Both the position numbers and the translations under genes were made by a program. Below are positions 9,398 to 18,382 of a stretch of 64,000 nucleotides of DNA, one piece after another. The notes beneath the pieces are model-generated. The model was not told the DNA's origin, ran no database searches, and was given only the letters and a program-made list of their open reading frames with translations. Every line of letters starts with the position of its first letter. Positions within the stretch are counted from its first letter, which is position 1. Source of the stretch: Symbiodinium sp. CCMP2592 (lineage: Eukaryota; Sar; Dinophyceae; Suessiales; Symbiodiniaceae); the NCBI GenBank assembly GCA_905221615.1, contig CAJNDT010006191.1:413585-477584 (forward strand), given 5' to 3'.

Positions 9398-9526
9398 AAA
9401 AGGAGGGACCCCTAATAAGGACCCCTAGGTAATATACCCTTAATATAGCCATTATATACCCATTGTATAGCCCATTATAGGGTAGGGATCCCCATTAAGG
9501 GTCCCTCCTTCTCCCCTTTGATTAAA
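9398..9526. mobile_element. IR-element family N, copy 1
   Basis: TCAAAGGGGAAAAGGAGGGA at the left pairs with TCCCTCCTTCTCCCCTTTGA at the right. A one-armed relic lies at 42738. Confidence 0.8.
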
Positions 9527-9720
9527 GCAGAGGCGGATCTTCAGTATGATTCACGATACATTCCTAAGCTAGGTCTCCATTCAGGATGTTTTCATATGAC
9601 TCCTAATTCCCCGTATTGTTTAAGATAGGGGACTGTTGTCATCGACACCTCGTCATGGATTTTAGGGCTTTGGTTGACGGCTTCGCATTGGCGGACGGTG
9701 GGTCGGTCGGGTTCAATGAT

Positions 9721-9860
9721 TATAGGATCCTTAAGGGAGGGTGGTTCAAGGGGGAGGGTATAAGGAATCCTTAGGGGACTGTAAGGGAACCTTAGGGAGT
9801 ACTAGGGAGAATTAGGGATCACTAGGCTATATACCCCCCTTGGACTCCCCTCCCTTAAGA
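9721..9860 (+). mobile_element. IR-element family I, copy 2
   Basis: TATAGGATCCTTAAGGGAGG at the left and TCCCCTCCCTTAAGA at the right. Internal GGGAGTACTAGGGAG is shared with 45657. Confidence 0.8.
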
Positions 9861-9867
9861 TGAAGAC

Positions 9868-10062
9868 TCCCCAAGGGTCCAAGTACTTAACACTTATATA
9901 CGCTCCCAAACAGTAACCTACATGACTGCTATCCGAAACCTAAGTACTTCATTATCCTACTAGTAGAGTAGGTAACCTTTAACTTTGTTTGGGTAGTATA
10001 GTCCCTATATAATCCCAATATAACCAAAAAGGTTAACCTTTAGTTCCCTATGATACCCGCAA
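9868..10062 (+). mobile_element. Family M element, copy 1
   Basis: CCCCAAGGGTCCAAGTACTT, then GTAGGTAACCTTT and TAGTCCCTATATAATCCC. The same series lies inside the private intron of unit A at 20640-20927. Confidence 0.65.
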
Positions 10063-10078
10063 GTAGGTTATTGGTCTG

Positions 10079-10168
10079 GTTCCTGACGACATGGACTTTG
10101 CTTCGGACTTCGGAGGTGCTTGCTACTCGAGCCTACTGCCTGAAGAGCCCCGAAACCAATACCACTGA
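10079..10168 (+). CDS. Exon candidate, product unknown
   Basis: VPDDMDFASDFGGACYSSLL is open and acidic, followed by PEEPRNQYH and TGA. It lies just after the family M element. Possibly a terminal exon. Product unknown. Confidence 0.45.
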   Translation, partial: VPDDMDFASDFGGACYSSLLPEEPRNQYH

Positions 10169-10299
10169 ACCCAGGTATGTACCTTAAATGAAAGAAGCTA
10201 GCATCTAGCACACGTCTTCATACTTAAGTCCACGGAGTTCCAGGCCCTATCATGGACACGAAACAGCCGGATCCGTCTTAGAAGCACCCAAACACACGA

Positions 10300-10860
10300 G
10301 TGTCAGTACTCCCCTATTCCTCGGCGCAGGACATGATACTGGATGATGACGTGGGGCACCCTGTATGGTGCATGGTTGCGCATGTGAGCTGCTTTTCTCT
10401 CTCATGCCGTGCTCGTTTCGGCAGTGTTGGTGATGCTGATGAAAGTAGTGTTCGTGATAGCGAATCTGGTGCTGATGAGGACGATGTTGCGCTGATGATA
10501 TTGGTGCGGTTTTGGTCTAGCTGAGGCTGGGACAGACTCTGATGCTGATGCTGTCGCTGCTGATGATGCCAGTAGAAGGATAACTATAACCACAAGGTTG
10601 ATGATGACGGCGACAAGCTGATGAAGCATGTGCTGCTGCGCTTATGAAGAAGACGATGTTTCTGATGGTGATAACGATGTCGACGAGACTGCTAGGGATA
10701 GCGGATAGCGGTGGTGATGATATAAGGACCGCGCATATGACGATGGTGATGCCTACGATTGCGGAGACGGTGCCGGTAATGATGTTCTTGCTTCGTTTCG
10801 CTGCTACCGTGGCCGTGTAGGTGACTGTTATCATGATGATGAGAATCTACACGTCAGGAT
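10300..10860. repeat. GATGATG-rich low-complexity region
   Basis: Dominated by GAT/GCT triplets, which keep several frames open on both strands. Acidic or Ser-rich translations result whichever frame is chosen. A coding origin cannot be excluded, but no frame is preferred. Confidence 0.5.
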
Positions 10861-10921
10861 CGCGGCGATTACCGTGATGACGAATATCGAGCCTCCATGC
10901 AAGCCTACAGCGAGCACTGCC

Positions 10922-10990
10922 CAAAGATCCCAGGCCAGTCTCCGTGCGCAGCAGATAGGTTCCAATGACATCGTGCACCTTGTGTACAAG
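10922..10990 (+). CDS. Exon candidate, product unknown
   Basis: The frame QRSQASLRAQQIGSNDIV runs to LVYK and meets a GT donor (GTGGGG) at 10991. Acceptor uncertain. Function unknown. Confidence 0.45.
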
Positions 10991-11463
10991 GTGGGGTCTT
11001 TGGGCGTTAGGGTTCAAGGGTCGTACCCGCCCAATCTCCTAAACTAAACCTTATAGAATGCTATCGCCAAACCGTGAAGGTTTAGGGTTGGGTGTCTACG
11101 GCTGGGCTGGGAGGGTTTGGGGTTTAGGGTGTAGAAGGTAGGGTTGGTTCTCCGTCACAGATCCGAATTCTTGGATTCCTTATGTGGAGGCTTTTTTTCT
11201 GAAATAGGGGCACCCTCTCTCTGGGGTCCTTGCCATGTTGATGCTATTCTTCAGAGGGTTCAGGGATCTGGGTGTCCTTTTTTTTCTGAGATGCTCATAA
11301 TATCGTTTTACAGGCCTTTGCTGTGCTAGGTACCCTCATTCGCAATGGCTTTTGGGTTCTCGACTTTCGCAGCCTTCAAGCTTGTAGGTACTCTAAACTC
11401 CAAACTAACGTTATGGGCCTTTTTCAACAGATGCTGCTGAGTTTCTGAAACAATAAAGAAAGC

Positions 11464-11579
11464 CTACAGTAGAAGCCCAAAAGTTGGAAACCCAATAGCC
11501 TCAATCCTTAGGAGTAATGAATAGGAAATCCAAGCACTATTTGGCCTCAATCCGGTTTCCAACTCTATGGGGTTTCCTA
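11464..11579. mobile_element. IR-element family L, copy 2
   Basis: TACAGTAGAAGCCCAAAAGT at the left. CCGGTTTCCAACTCTATGGG at the right. Followed by a CCCTAAA run. Confidence 0.75.
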
Positions 11580-11725
11580 GAACCCTAAACCCTAAACCCT
11601 AAACCCTATATGGGGTTTCCTAGAATCATAGACAAGAAAATCCTCGCCCCTGCCTGAGCACCTCGAAGCCTCAATCTCGATTCTACCAAAGTCTGAACGG
11701 TTTTGCCACCCTTTGAGGGATCTAA

Positions 11726-11810
11726 GGACTCATATAGGGTTCCTTCAAAGGGATCTATAAGGGGTCCTTTAAAGGGATCTATAAGGGGTCCTTTAAAGGG
11801 ATCTATAAGG
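11726..11810. repeat. 28-bp tandem repeat, about three copies
   Basis: Unit contains TCCTTTAAAGGGATCTATAA. Copies are nearly identical. The same motif occurs singly at several other sites next to IR elements. Confidence 0.85.
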
Positions 11811-11811
11811 T

Positions 11812-11897
11812 TTAGGGATCTAAGGACTCATATATTTGGGCATTTTGGGCCCAAAGACCATACTATACAAGGCTTTTGGGCTATTTTGATCTCTAGG
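11812..11897 (-). mobile_element. IR-element family A, copy 3
   Basis: Reverse orientation: AGGGATCTAAGGACTCATAT...GGCTATTTTGATCTCTAGGG. Directly follows the 28-bp tandem repeat. Confidence 0.8.
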
Positions 11898-12059
11898 GAT
11901 CAGGGTTCAAGGATATTCAGGGATTTGGGTATTGTTTCCTTTGAACCCACAGAACATAGAATGTAGCATTCATTTCCCGCACAGCCCTGGTCTAATTGCG
12001 GAGGCTCCAACATTACTTCTCCTTGCCGTAGCCTCCCAGACCCAAAACTTGAGGACTCA

Positions 12060-12168
12060 CCAGAGAGCCCAATGCCCCTTAATTAAGGAATATGGCTTAG
12101 ATTATATAGGGCTTCATATTATGTTTGAAGCTCTACTCCTTAATTAAGCGGTATTGGGCTCTCTGGGG
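12060..12168. mobile_element. IR-element family G, copy 2
   Basis: CCAGAGAGCCCAATGCCCCT pairs with the right end GGTATTGGGCTCTCTGGG. Inner CCTTAATTAAGG arms are on both sides. Confidence 0.8.
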
Positions 12169-12346
12169 GTCGGCTGAGTCTTTACAGAGCCGCAGGCACT
12201 ATCGGATGTACGGGGGTTTTGTGTATCAGGTTTCGGGTTTGGGGTGTAAAGTTTAAGGTACCCTAAACCCTGAACCCCAACTCCTAAACCCTAACCCGTG
12301 GCGAAGGTTAAGGTCTTGACTGCAAGATTCGGGGAATGTAGGGGGC

Positions 12347-12440
12347 TGGCGAGTTACCACTACTATTCCTGAAGGAGCTTCCTCCATACAGCTACAGTAT
12401 GAAAACCTCAACCCTGGTCTACTTGGTCACACGCCAAATT
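12347..12440 (+). CDS. Exon candidate, product unknown
   Basis: Frame VTTTIPEGASSIQLQYENLN is open with protein-like composition and is flanked by telomere-like DNA. Borders approximate. Function unknown. Confidence 0.4.
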
Positions 12441-12576
12441 AGACCTCAACAAGCCTGTGTTGAGATCTGAAGCGCACTTTGCTTAGAGTTTGGGGCTTTA
12501 GCACCGTTTCCCTGCGAGGACGAGAAGTCCGACGGCTACGAAAAGGTTCCGCTGACCAGACAGGGCATTTAGCCGT

Positions 12577-12669
12577 TACCTTAACCCTGAAGGACCTACC
12601 TTTTCAAGGATTTATATAAGGAGATCATAATAAGGAATCCCAAAAGGTGGGCTGTTCAGGGTTAAGGTA
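12577..12669. mobile_element. IR-element family E, copy 3
   Basis: TACCTTAACCCTGAAGGACC at the left, TGTTCAGGGTTAAGGTA at the right, with the core ATTTATATAAGGAGATCATA. Confidence 0.8.
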
Positions 12670-12870
12670 AGTTTTGAGCCAAGGAAAGGAACGAACACAT
12701 TGAAAATTGCAGCCTTCTAGGGTGATTGCATTGCTCGGTTTTTGCTGTTTTTCTTGTGTGCTCCTATGAAATAATGTCGTGAACTCTTCAGTTACAGCAG
12801 CTTCAGCCTAGTGTTGAAGCCTTCAGGCTTCGGGCTATATTTTGGTTGTCCGGGTCTGGGTTTAGGATGT

Positions 12871-12971
12871 ACGGTTGAGAAAAAAAAATCCTGCATTACC
12901 TTAATGACCCTAGACTTTTGGGAATTATGGTATATTCCTTATGAGTCATGCAGGATTTAATTCATCAGCCG
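12871..12971. mobile_element. IR-element family H, copy 3
   Basis: TCCTGCATTACCTTAATGAC at the left and GTCATGCAGGATTTAATTCA at the right, ending CATCAGCCG. Confidence 0.75.
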
Positions 12972-13144
12972 CAGGTTTGAGGGTATGGAGATGAGGCTGT
13001 GCAGTGACATGCTTCTGAGTCTTAAGTCTGGTTCTCCTCCTAGTTGCCAACATAGTGCGGGTATAGTGCCAGCTGCTTTTGATTAAGCATTCAGATGAGT
13101 AGTGCTGCGATAGCCGGCATTGTAGTTTTGGTTCCACTGACCCG

Positions 13145-13260
13145 GGGTTGCAGCAAGGCCACCACCACCAGCGGCGGCAGCAGCAGCAGCCTTGTCGGCA
13201 TCACCAGCAACATCATCAGCCGGAGCAAGCAGCAACAGCGATTCCTGACTTCCCTAAGCC
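13145..13260 (+). CDS. CAG/CCA-rich segment, possible exon
   Basis: Runs of CACCAC and CAGCAG keep all three forward frames open (Gln/His-, Ser/Thr- or Ala/Pro-rich). It may be coding because a good exon follows at 13405, but the frame is not decidable. Confidence 0.3.
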
Positions 13261-13404
13261 GGCCCTAAGCACAAACCTATCTCCGAAGCCCAATACCCTT
13301 CAGCCCGAAGATAACCTGAACATCCCAAGCACTATAGCTCATCTCTAAACCCCGAGACCAAGCCCTAAATGCTAAACCCTAAGCCCTAATAATCCTCCCT
13401 ACAC

Positions 13405-13508
13405 AGGTGGAGTTTGATGACCTGGACAAAATGCACTTGGACTATGAGGACGGCACGCTTGCAGCTTCGTTGCTGCGGGCTTCCAACAATTTGCGTCGCA
13501 TGGTTTAG
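13405..13508 (+). CDS. Terminal exon candidate
   Basis: After a CAG acceptor, the frame VEFDDLDKMHLDYEDGTLAA continues to RASNNLRRMV and a TAG stop at 13506-13508. Both the acceptor and the composition support a real 3' exon. Upstream lies a CCCTAAA-rich intron. Protein family unknown. Confidence 0.6.
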
Positions 13509-13746
13509 GGTGTATTGTTCGAAGATATTGTATACACGTATATGTACAAAATATGTGCATATACATGTTATATACTATACATATGTATGTATATTGATCC
13601 GATTGTTTGGGGGTTCATACTGATCTTGTATCGCCAAATGGATCCGAGTTTGGGCTTTCTATCGGGTCCCTTCTTGGGGTCCTTTATCATTGCGGTGGGG
13701 GGATCCAAGGCCTGAAGAGTTCACCACCCTTAAGCCCTAAACCCTA

Positions 13747-13838
13747 CTTGGACCCTGAGGAACCTACTTTGTTAGGGTTCCTGATAATGTTTTTTTTATA
13801 TAGGTCCTTAACAAATTAGGTTCTTCCCGGATAAGGTA
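13747..13838. mobile_element. IR-element family E, copy 4 (diverged)
   Basis: GGACCCTGAGGAACCTACTT at the left, TAGGTTCTTCCCGGATAAGG at the right. Confidence 0.65.
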
Positions 13839-13877
13839 AACCTAAACCCTAAACCCTACATGCTAGACCTGAGCCTT

Positions 13878-13945
13878 ACCCATAAGCCCCAAAGTAGTTC
13901 CTTTTTTGGGTTCATGTGTAGAATCCTGTAAGGGAATCCCGAAAT
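13878..13945. mobile_element. IR-element family D, half copy
   Basis: ACCCATAAGCCCCAAAGTAG plus the core up to AAGGGAATCCC. The right arm is absent. Confidence 0.6.
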
Positions 13946-14997
13946 TGAGTGAGGGTGTAAGGATAAGGGTTTGCTGGCTTTGGGGTTTGGGGTGTCGGGA
14001 TCACGGTACAAAAGTACAGGGAGAAGGGTTTGCTGGCTTGCGGGCTTCGCGTTTCGGGATAGGGGGGTGAGGGTGCAGGGGTAAGGCTTTACTGTCTTTC
14101 GCAGGTTTTCTACGGGGTGGCGAGGCCTGTAAACCGACGCAATGCGGCGAATTCAAGCTGAAAGCCTGCTTGTAATGTTCCAAGTACCTGAGAACACTCC
14201 TCAGCATGCTAAGCTCACCTTGGAAGTTGAAGCTTCAGTCAGCACGAACATTTTCATGATAGTCAGCATAGCCGGAAGCCTAGTCACAGTCGTCATCCTA
14301 ATTCTTTGCCCCTGAGCCCTCAACCCCACTCACGCGCCCTATTCATAATAGGCTCTACAACCCGAACCCCGACAGCTTCAATCCAAACTGTATGCTAAAC
14401 TCTAGTTTGTACACCCGCAATAAAATCGAAGCCTCCCGATTGCACACATTGGTCCAGGCCAAAGCAAAGACCTCAAGCTGATGGGTTCCGCTCGCGCTGG
14501 CCCAGGGAATAGACTTTACGGCTTTGGGTCGGAGGGAAGTGTGTGTGACCAGGTAGCCAAGCGAGAAAGAGCATAGCCGACTTCGTCGAAGCCTGCCCTG
14601 GTCCTCCAACAATCAATCCGTCCAGTTATGGGTAACTAAACCATACAAACCTGAAATACATTTAGGAACAATCCGAATGACATGCCTAGAGCCTTTTCGT
14701 GTAAATGTGTTGGTTCAGGCTTGTGTAACAGACCTCACCTTCGCACAGAGTCCACCGTTTCACCGAATTCCTGGCGGCAAGAGAAGCCAACTTGCAAAAA
14801 GAGCTCAGATCTTCCAATGTCCCGCAACTAAGGAAAATTCCTCCAGTTATAGTAGCATCCCATATATGGTTCAAGGTATATTCCTGAATCCCTAGTCTGA
14901 GCTAAGGGATATTGGTTCGCTTCTGGGGGTTTGCAAGACCGTAACCCCCGCTCACAGCTGAGTACATCACCATGACTCACATTCATAGACGTTAACC
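13946..14997. other. No confident gene
   Basis: About 1 kb with higher complexity than its surroundings. Short frames occur on both strands (for example around 14100-14200 and 14480-14600), but none has clear splice borders or a recognisable product. Confidence 0.4.
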
Positions 14998-15082
14998 CAG
15001 GGATCAAAATAGCCCACAAGCCTTCTAAAAAGTATGGTCTTTGGGCCCAAAATCCTTAATATCTGAGTCCTTAGATCCCTCA
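14998..15082 (+). mobile_element. IR-element family A, copy 4
   Basis: CAGGGATCAAAATAGCCCAC at the left, GAGTCCTTAGATCCCTC at the right. Confidence 0.8.
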
Positions 15083-15107
15083 AGTCCTAAAGTAACTGAG
15101 CCTTAAG

Positions 15108-15108
15108 C

Positions 15109-15136
<28 letters not shown>
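15108..15136. repeat. Poly-C tract of about 29 nt
   Basis: Uninterrupted cytosines after CCTTAAG. Its length may be unreliable in the assembly. Confidence 0.9.
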
Positions 15137-15139
<3 letters not shown>

Positions 15140-15580
15140 GCCCCGCTCGGAACTCCGAAGCCCTCAGCTATAGCGTTTAAGGCTTTGGGTTTAGGGTTTA
15201 GGCTTTAAGGCTTAGGCTTAGGGTTTAGGCTTCTTTGCAGCCCCAACCCTTGGAAACCCGAAGCCCTCTGCACTTCTCACTGCAACATAGATAGAAGAGG
15301 GTTTAGGGCTTCGGGCCCGAAGCCTGCAACCCTTTCTTATCTTACAAGCATGAGTCGGATGATCAACGGCGAATGGTGATATGCTCATGACCGCTTTGTT
15401 TATGTGTTTTTCTTTGGGTTGTTTTGCATTTTGGTCCGGTACCAGCTTTGCTGCTCGGGACTGGCAGATTTTGGATTCGGGGCTTGAGGCCAGCAGATAC
15501 AGGTGGATATTGGGTGCAGGTGCCCTCTAGTCGGCTCAAGAAAGCTTCGGGCGCCAAGCATAGAAGTGTCTGGCTGCAAA

Positions 15581-15650
15581 ATGCCCGACATCCTCTTGAG
15601 AGCTGCTGCTTCTGGTGCTGAGACTCTTGGATCTCTTGAAGGAGCTTCAA
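15581..15650 (+). CDS. Unit A exon 1 (start)
   Basis: ATG at 15581 opens MPDILLRAAASGAETLGSLE. In unit B (24214) the same codons differ at five or so positions, all synonymous (AAA/AAG, AGA/CGA, GCT/GCC, TCT/TCC, CTT/CTG), which identifies frame and selection. Upstream, GTGCAGGTGCCC is a plausible cis- or trans-splice acceptor. The 3' border is unclear because reading on meets TGA. Confidence 0.6.
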
Positions 15651-15899
15651 CTTGAGATAGGGTTTAGAGCTGAAGGTTTCGGGTTTAGGGGTTCAGGGTT
15701 TAAGGTTTAAGGTTTAGGGGTTTAGGGTTTAGGGTTTAGGGGTTTAGAGTTCAAGGTTTCGGGTTTAGGGGTTTAGGGCAGCTATTATATTATTCGACAA
15801 TCAGGATTTTCCTGGACCTTAGAAACTCTACACTATCAGGGTTCTTTATGGTGTTTCGTCATATTGAAGCCCAGAGAAAGAAAGCTTAATTTTAAACTT

Positions 15900-16057
15900 G
15901 AGCTACGTACCCGAATATGAGAAAAATGCTAGGGATCAAAATAGCCCAAAAGCCTTGTACAGTATGGTCTTTGGGCCCAAAGGCCTCAATATATGAGTCC
16001 TTAGATCCCTAGGGAACCGAAGTATGCACTGCTTGTCCCCACTATGCGGAAGCCTAC
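15900..16057 (+). CDS. Unit A exon 2, split by an IR-A element
   Basis: Two halves, SYVPEYEKN (to 15927) and GTEVCTACPHYAEAYL (from 16013), join in frame once 15928-16012 is removed. They then match unit B (SYVPEYAETPLCTACSHYAEA, 24625-24708), which has no interruption. Confidence 0.6.
15928..16012 (+). mobile_element. IR-element family A acting as a GC-AG intron, absent from unit B
   Basis: 85 nt: GCTAGGGATC at the left, GATCCCTAG at the right, then G. The element supplies its own AG and the C of the GC donor. Removal joins AAT and GGA codons in frame. The homologous exon in unit B lacks the element, so this is either a recent gain in A or a precise loss in B. Confidence 0.7.
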
Positions 16058-16098
16058 TTAAGCTTGAAGGATCCGGTGGCATAGAAAGTATTTGAATC

Positions 16099-16190
16099 AC
16101 CAAAAAACCTACCTTTTTTCAGGATTTATATAACGAAATCATACTAATTACGGAACCCTAAGAAACGTAGGTTCCTTAGGGTCCAGGTAG
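16099..16190. mobile_element. IR-element family E, copy 5
   Basis: CACCAAAAAACCTACCTTTT at the left, AACGTAGGTTCCTTAGGGTC at the right. Confidence 0.7.
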
Positions 16191-16693
16191 GTTATAGGTA
16201 AGGTCTGAATGTGCAAGGCACAGTTGGGGTAGCTACAACCCCACCGAAACCTGCTTACTAAGTCCCCTGATCCTGGATAATATGTTTAGTCTTCCTGATT
16301 GAAAAGGAAACCTGGTGTCTAGAAGACAACGCGAACGTTTGTTTCCCACGTCTGGTGTTTGAAGGGTGTCTGTTTTTACGGGTTTCGCACGGTTTTTCCG
16401 GGTTTCGCATGGTTTTGACGGGTTTCGTACGGGTTGTTTACGGGCTTTGGACGGGCCGAAGAATTGGGAACCTGGTTTTATGTTCAGAAACCAGGTATGT
16501 ATCAACAATTGCCTAAAACCCCAGTTCTTGGAACACTTCCTGCTTTAAAGCAGGTTTCGGAAGGCGTAGGTAAGCCCTAACCTCTGAAACTCCACACTCT
16601 GAACCCTGGTTGAAAATCCTAACGCCTAAACCCCTAAACCCTAAACTTCAAACCGTATTCAAACCCTAAGCCCTAAACCCTATAACCCGCCTT

Positions 16694-16803
16694 ACTTGGC
16701 GGCCCAGGCGACTTAGCAAGTATAGGTTATAAGTAGGGTTATACTTGGGGTACTTATATCCCTACTTATAACCTCCTTATTAAGTCCCCTGGACCTCCAA
16801 GTA
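16694..16803. mobile_element. IR-element family B, copy 2
   Basis: ACTTGGCGGCCCAGGCGACT at the left, TTAAGTCCCCTGGACCTCCA at the right. Not seen at the corresponding point of unit B (about 25,100). Confidence 0.75.
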
Positions 16804-16810
16804 GAATGGG

Positions 16811-16951
16811 CTCAGGATTGCGAAAGTAGCCGTCGAGCCCCTTGAGCCGATTGCACGGCTCCGCCGAGCCGCGGTGGCGGCTGGGCATGGAGGCCCAGCC
16901 GAGCTGCGCTGCGGCCTGCGGCTGATGTGTGGCTCCGAGGTTTGCGGGAGT
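16811..16951 (+). CDS. Unit A exon 3
   Basis: LRIAKVAVEPLEPIARLRRA through MCGSEVCGS. Compared with unit B (25124-25264), nearly all nucleotide changes are third-position, and only I/V differs. It ends at TGA if read on, so the true donor lies just before. Ala/Arg-rich. Function unknown. Confidence 0.6.
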
Positions 16952-16970
16952 TGATGGGGTTTGGGGCTTT

Positions 16971-17063
16971 ACCCAGAGGCCCCAAAGTAGTTCCTTTTTG
17001 GGATTACCTCATAGGGTTCTATATATGAACCCCAAAAAGGAACTACTTTGGGGCCTTTGGGCA
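16971..17063. mobile_element. IR-element family D, copy 4
   Basis: ACCCAGAGGCCCCAAAGTAG at the left, TACTTTGGGGCCTTTGGGC at the right. Lies in the intron after unit A exon 3. The matching unit B intron lacks it. Confidence 0.8.
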
Positions 17064-17156
17064 GGGACTATGGAGTATATGGCTTGAAAGTTTAAGCGGT
17101 GTATCAGCCTCTTTGGGTCCCTAATTAGAAGGGGATCAGAAGTTTGATAGTTAAAT

Positions 17157-17240
17157 CTAGGGATCAAAACAGCCCAAAGGCCCTATATAGTATGGTCTTT
17201 GAGCCCAAGAGCCTTCATATATGAGTCCTTAGATCCCTAG
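17157..17240 (+). mobile_element. IR-element family A, copy 6
   Basis: CTAGGGATCAAAACAGCCC at the left, CCTTAGATCCCTAG at the right. It is inserted into an intron, and the homologous unit B intron (around 25,460) has no copy. Confidence 0.8.
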
Positions 17241-17308
17241 GACCATACCCTAAACCCTAAACCCTAAGCCTTAGTGTATGAGTCCTGAGACCCCTGGGGT
17301 AAGTGCAG

Positions 17309-17380
17309 GTGCTGCGCGACAGCGCGACGATGGAGGCATCGGGCCTTGGTGGTGGCGGCACGGTCGACGTGGTGAAGGAG
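17309..17380 (+). CDS. Unit A exon 4
   Basis: After AG|G, VLRDSATMEASGLGGGGTVD is conserved in unit B at 25478-25550, where a GT donor follows. Gly-rich middle. Function unknown. Confidence 0.6.
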
Positions 17381-17476
17381 GGCATGGGTTTAGGGGTTGT
17401 AGGGTTTAGGGTTTAGGGTGTTTAAGGTTTAGGGTTTAGGGTTTGGGGCTTAGGGTTCTGGTGTTTATATACTACT

Positions 17477-17572
17477 ATAGTCTCCTTAGGAATTATTTTC
17501 GTTCATTTAAAAACCCAAGAGAAGATTGAACATATGTTTTTTATTATGGTTCTGAGGGGGGTACAGACTATC
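17477..17572. mobile_element. IR-element family Q, copy 1
   Basis: TAGTCTCCTTAGGAATTATT at the left, TATTATGGTTCTGAGGGGGG at the right. Second copy at 38787. Confidence 0.65.
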
Positions 17573-17772
17573 CTTGTTGCCAAATTTAAGGGTTCGCGGC
17601 AATATATACTTAGACATCCTCTGAGTTAGGGATCCTAGATACGAATTAAATTGAACTGCACTATAAAGTCGCCTGCAGACTCGACATTTCTACATAATAC
17701 GGTTTAGGGTTTAGGGTTTAGGGTTTAATAAGTCCTTAGCCAAGTGGGTTTCTTAGGGTCCAGGTGAGCTCT

Positions 17773-17861
17773 ACTCTGAGGCCCAGGAGACTTAGTAAAC
17801 GGGTAATAAGTAGAGTTATAAGTTACTTTTTTGCTGGCTTACTAAGTCATCTGGGCCTGAA
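17773..17861. mobile_element. IR-element family B, copy 3 (diverged)
   Basis: CTGAGGCCCAGGAGACTTAG at the left, CTTACTAAGTCATCTGGGCC at the right. Confidence 0.65.
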
Positions 17862-18160
17862 CCCCTTGTAGATCCCTTTTAAAGAGCCCTGTAAGGAACC
17901 CTTTAAGGAACCGTAGTTATTAAAAATTCCCTCTCAGGATCCAAAGACCTTCAGGTTAACCCAAAAAAAGGAGGAACTACAGTGGAGGGTTTAGGGTTTA
18001 GGATGTAGGGTTTGGAGACTATCCTGAACCCTATACCCTCAACCTTAAACTAAACCCTAAACCGACTACCAAAATTTTCATTATCTAGATATGAAGCCCT
18101 TTTTCGGAACCGTTTTCGTAGCCCTAAACCTTAATCCCCAAACCCCAAAGCCCTAAGCCC

Positions 18161-18252
18161 TACCTTAACCCCAAATAGCCTACCTTTTTAAGGATTTGTA
18201 AAGAAGTCATATTTGGGAATCCTAGAAAGGTAGGTTTTTCAGGGTTAAGGTA
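18161..18252. mobile_element. IR-element family E, copy 6
   Basis: TACCTTAACCCCAAATAGCC at the left, GTTTTTCAGGGTTAAGGTA at the right. Confidence 0.8.
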
Positions 18253-18382
18253 ATCCCTAAACGCCCTAACCCCTAAACCCTAGACCTTAAGCCCTAAACT
18301 TTAAGCCCCCAAAATCCTGAACCCTAAACCCTAAACCCCCTTAAGGGATCCTCTAAGGGCTCCCTTAAATCCGACCCTTCAG

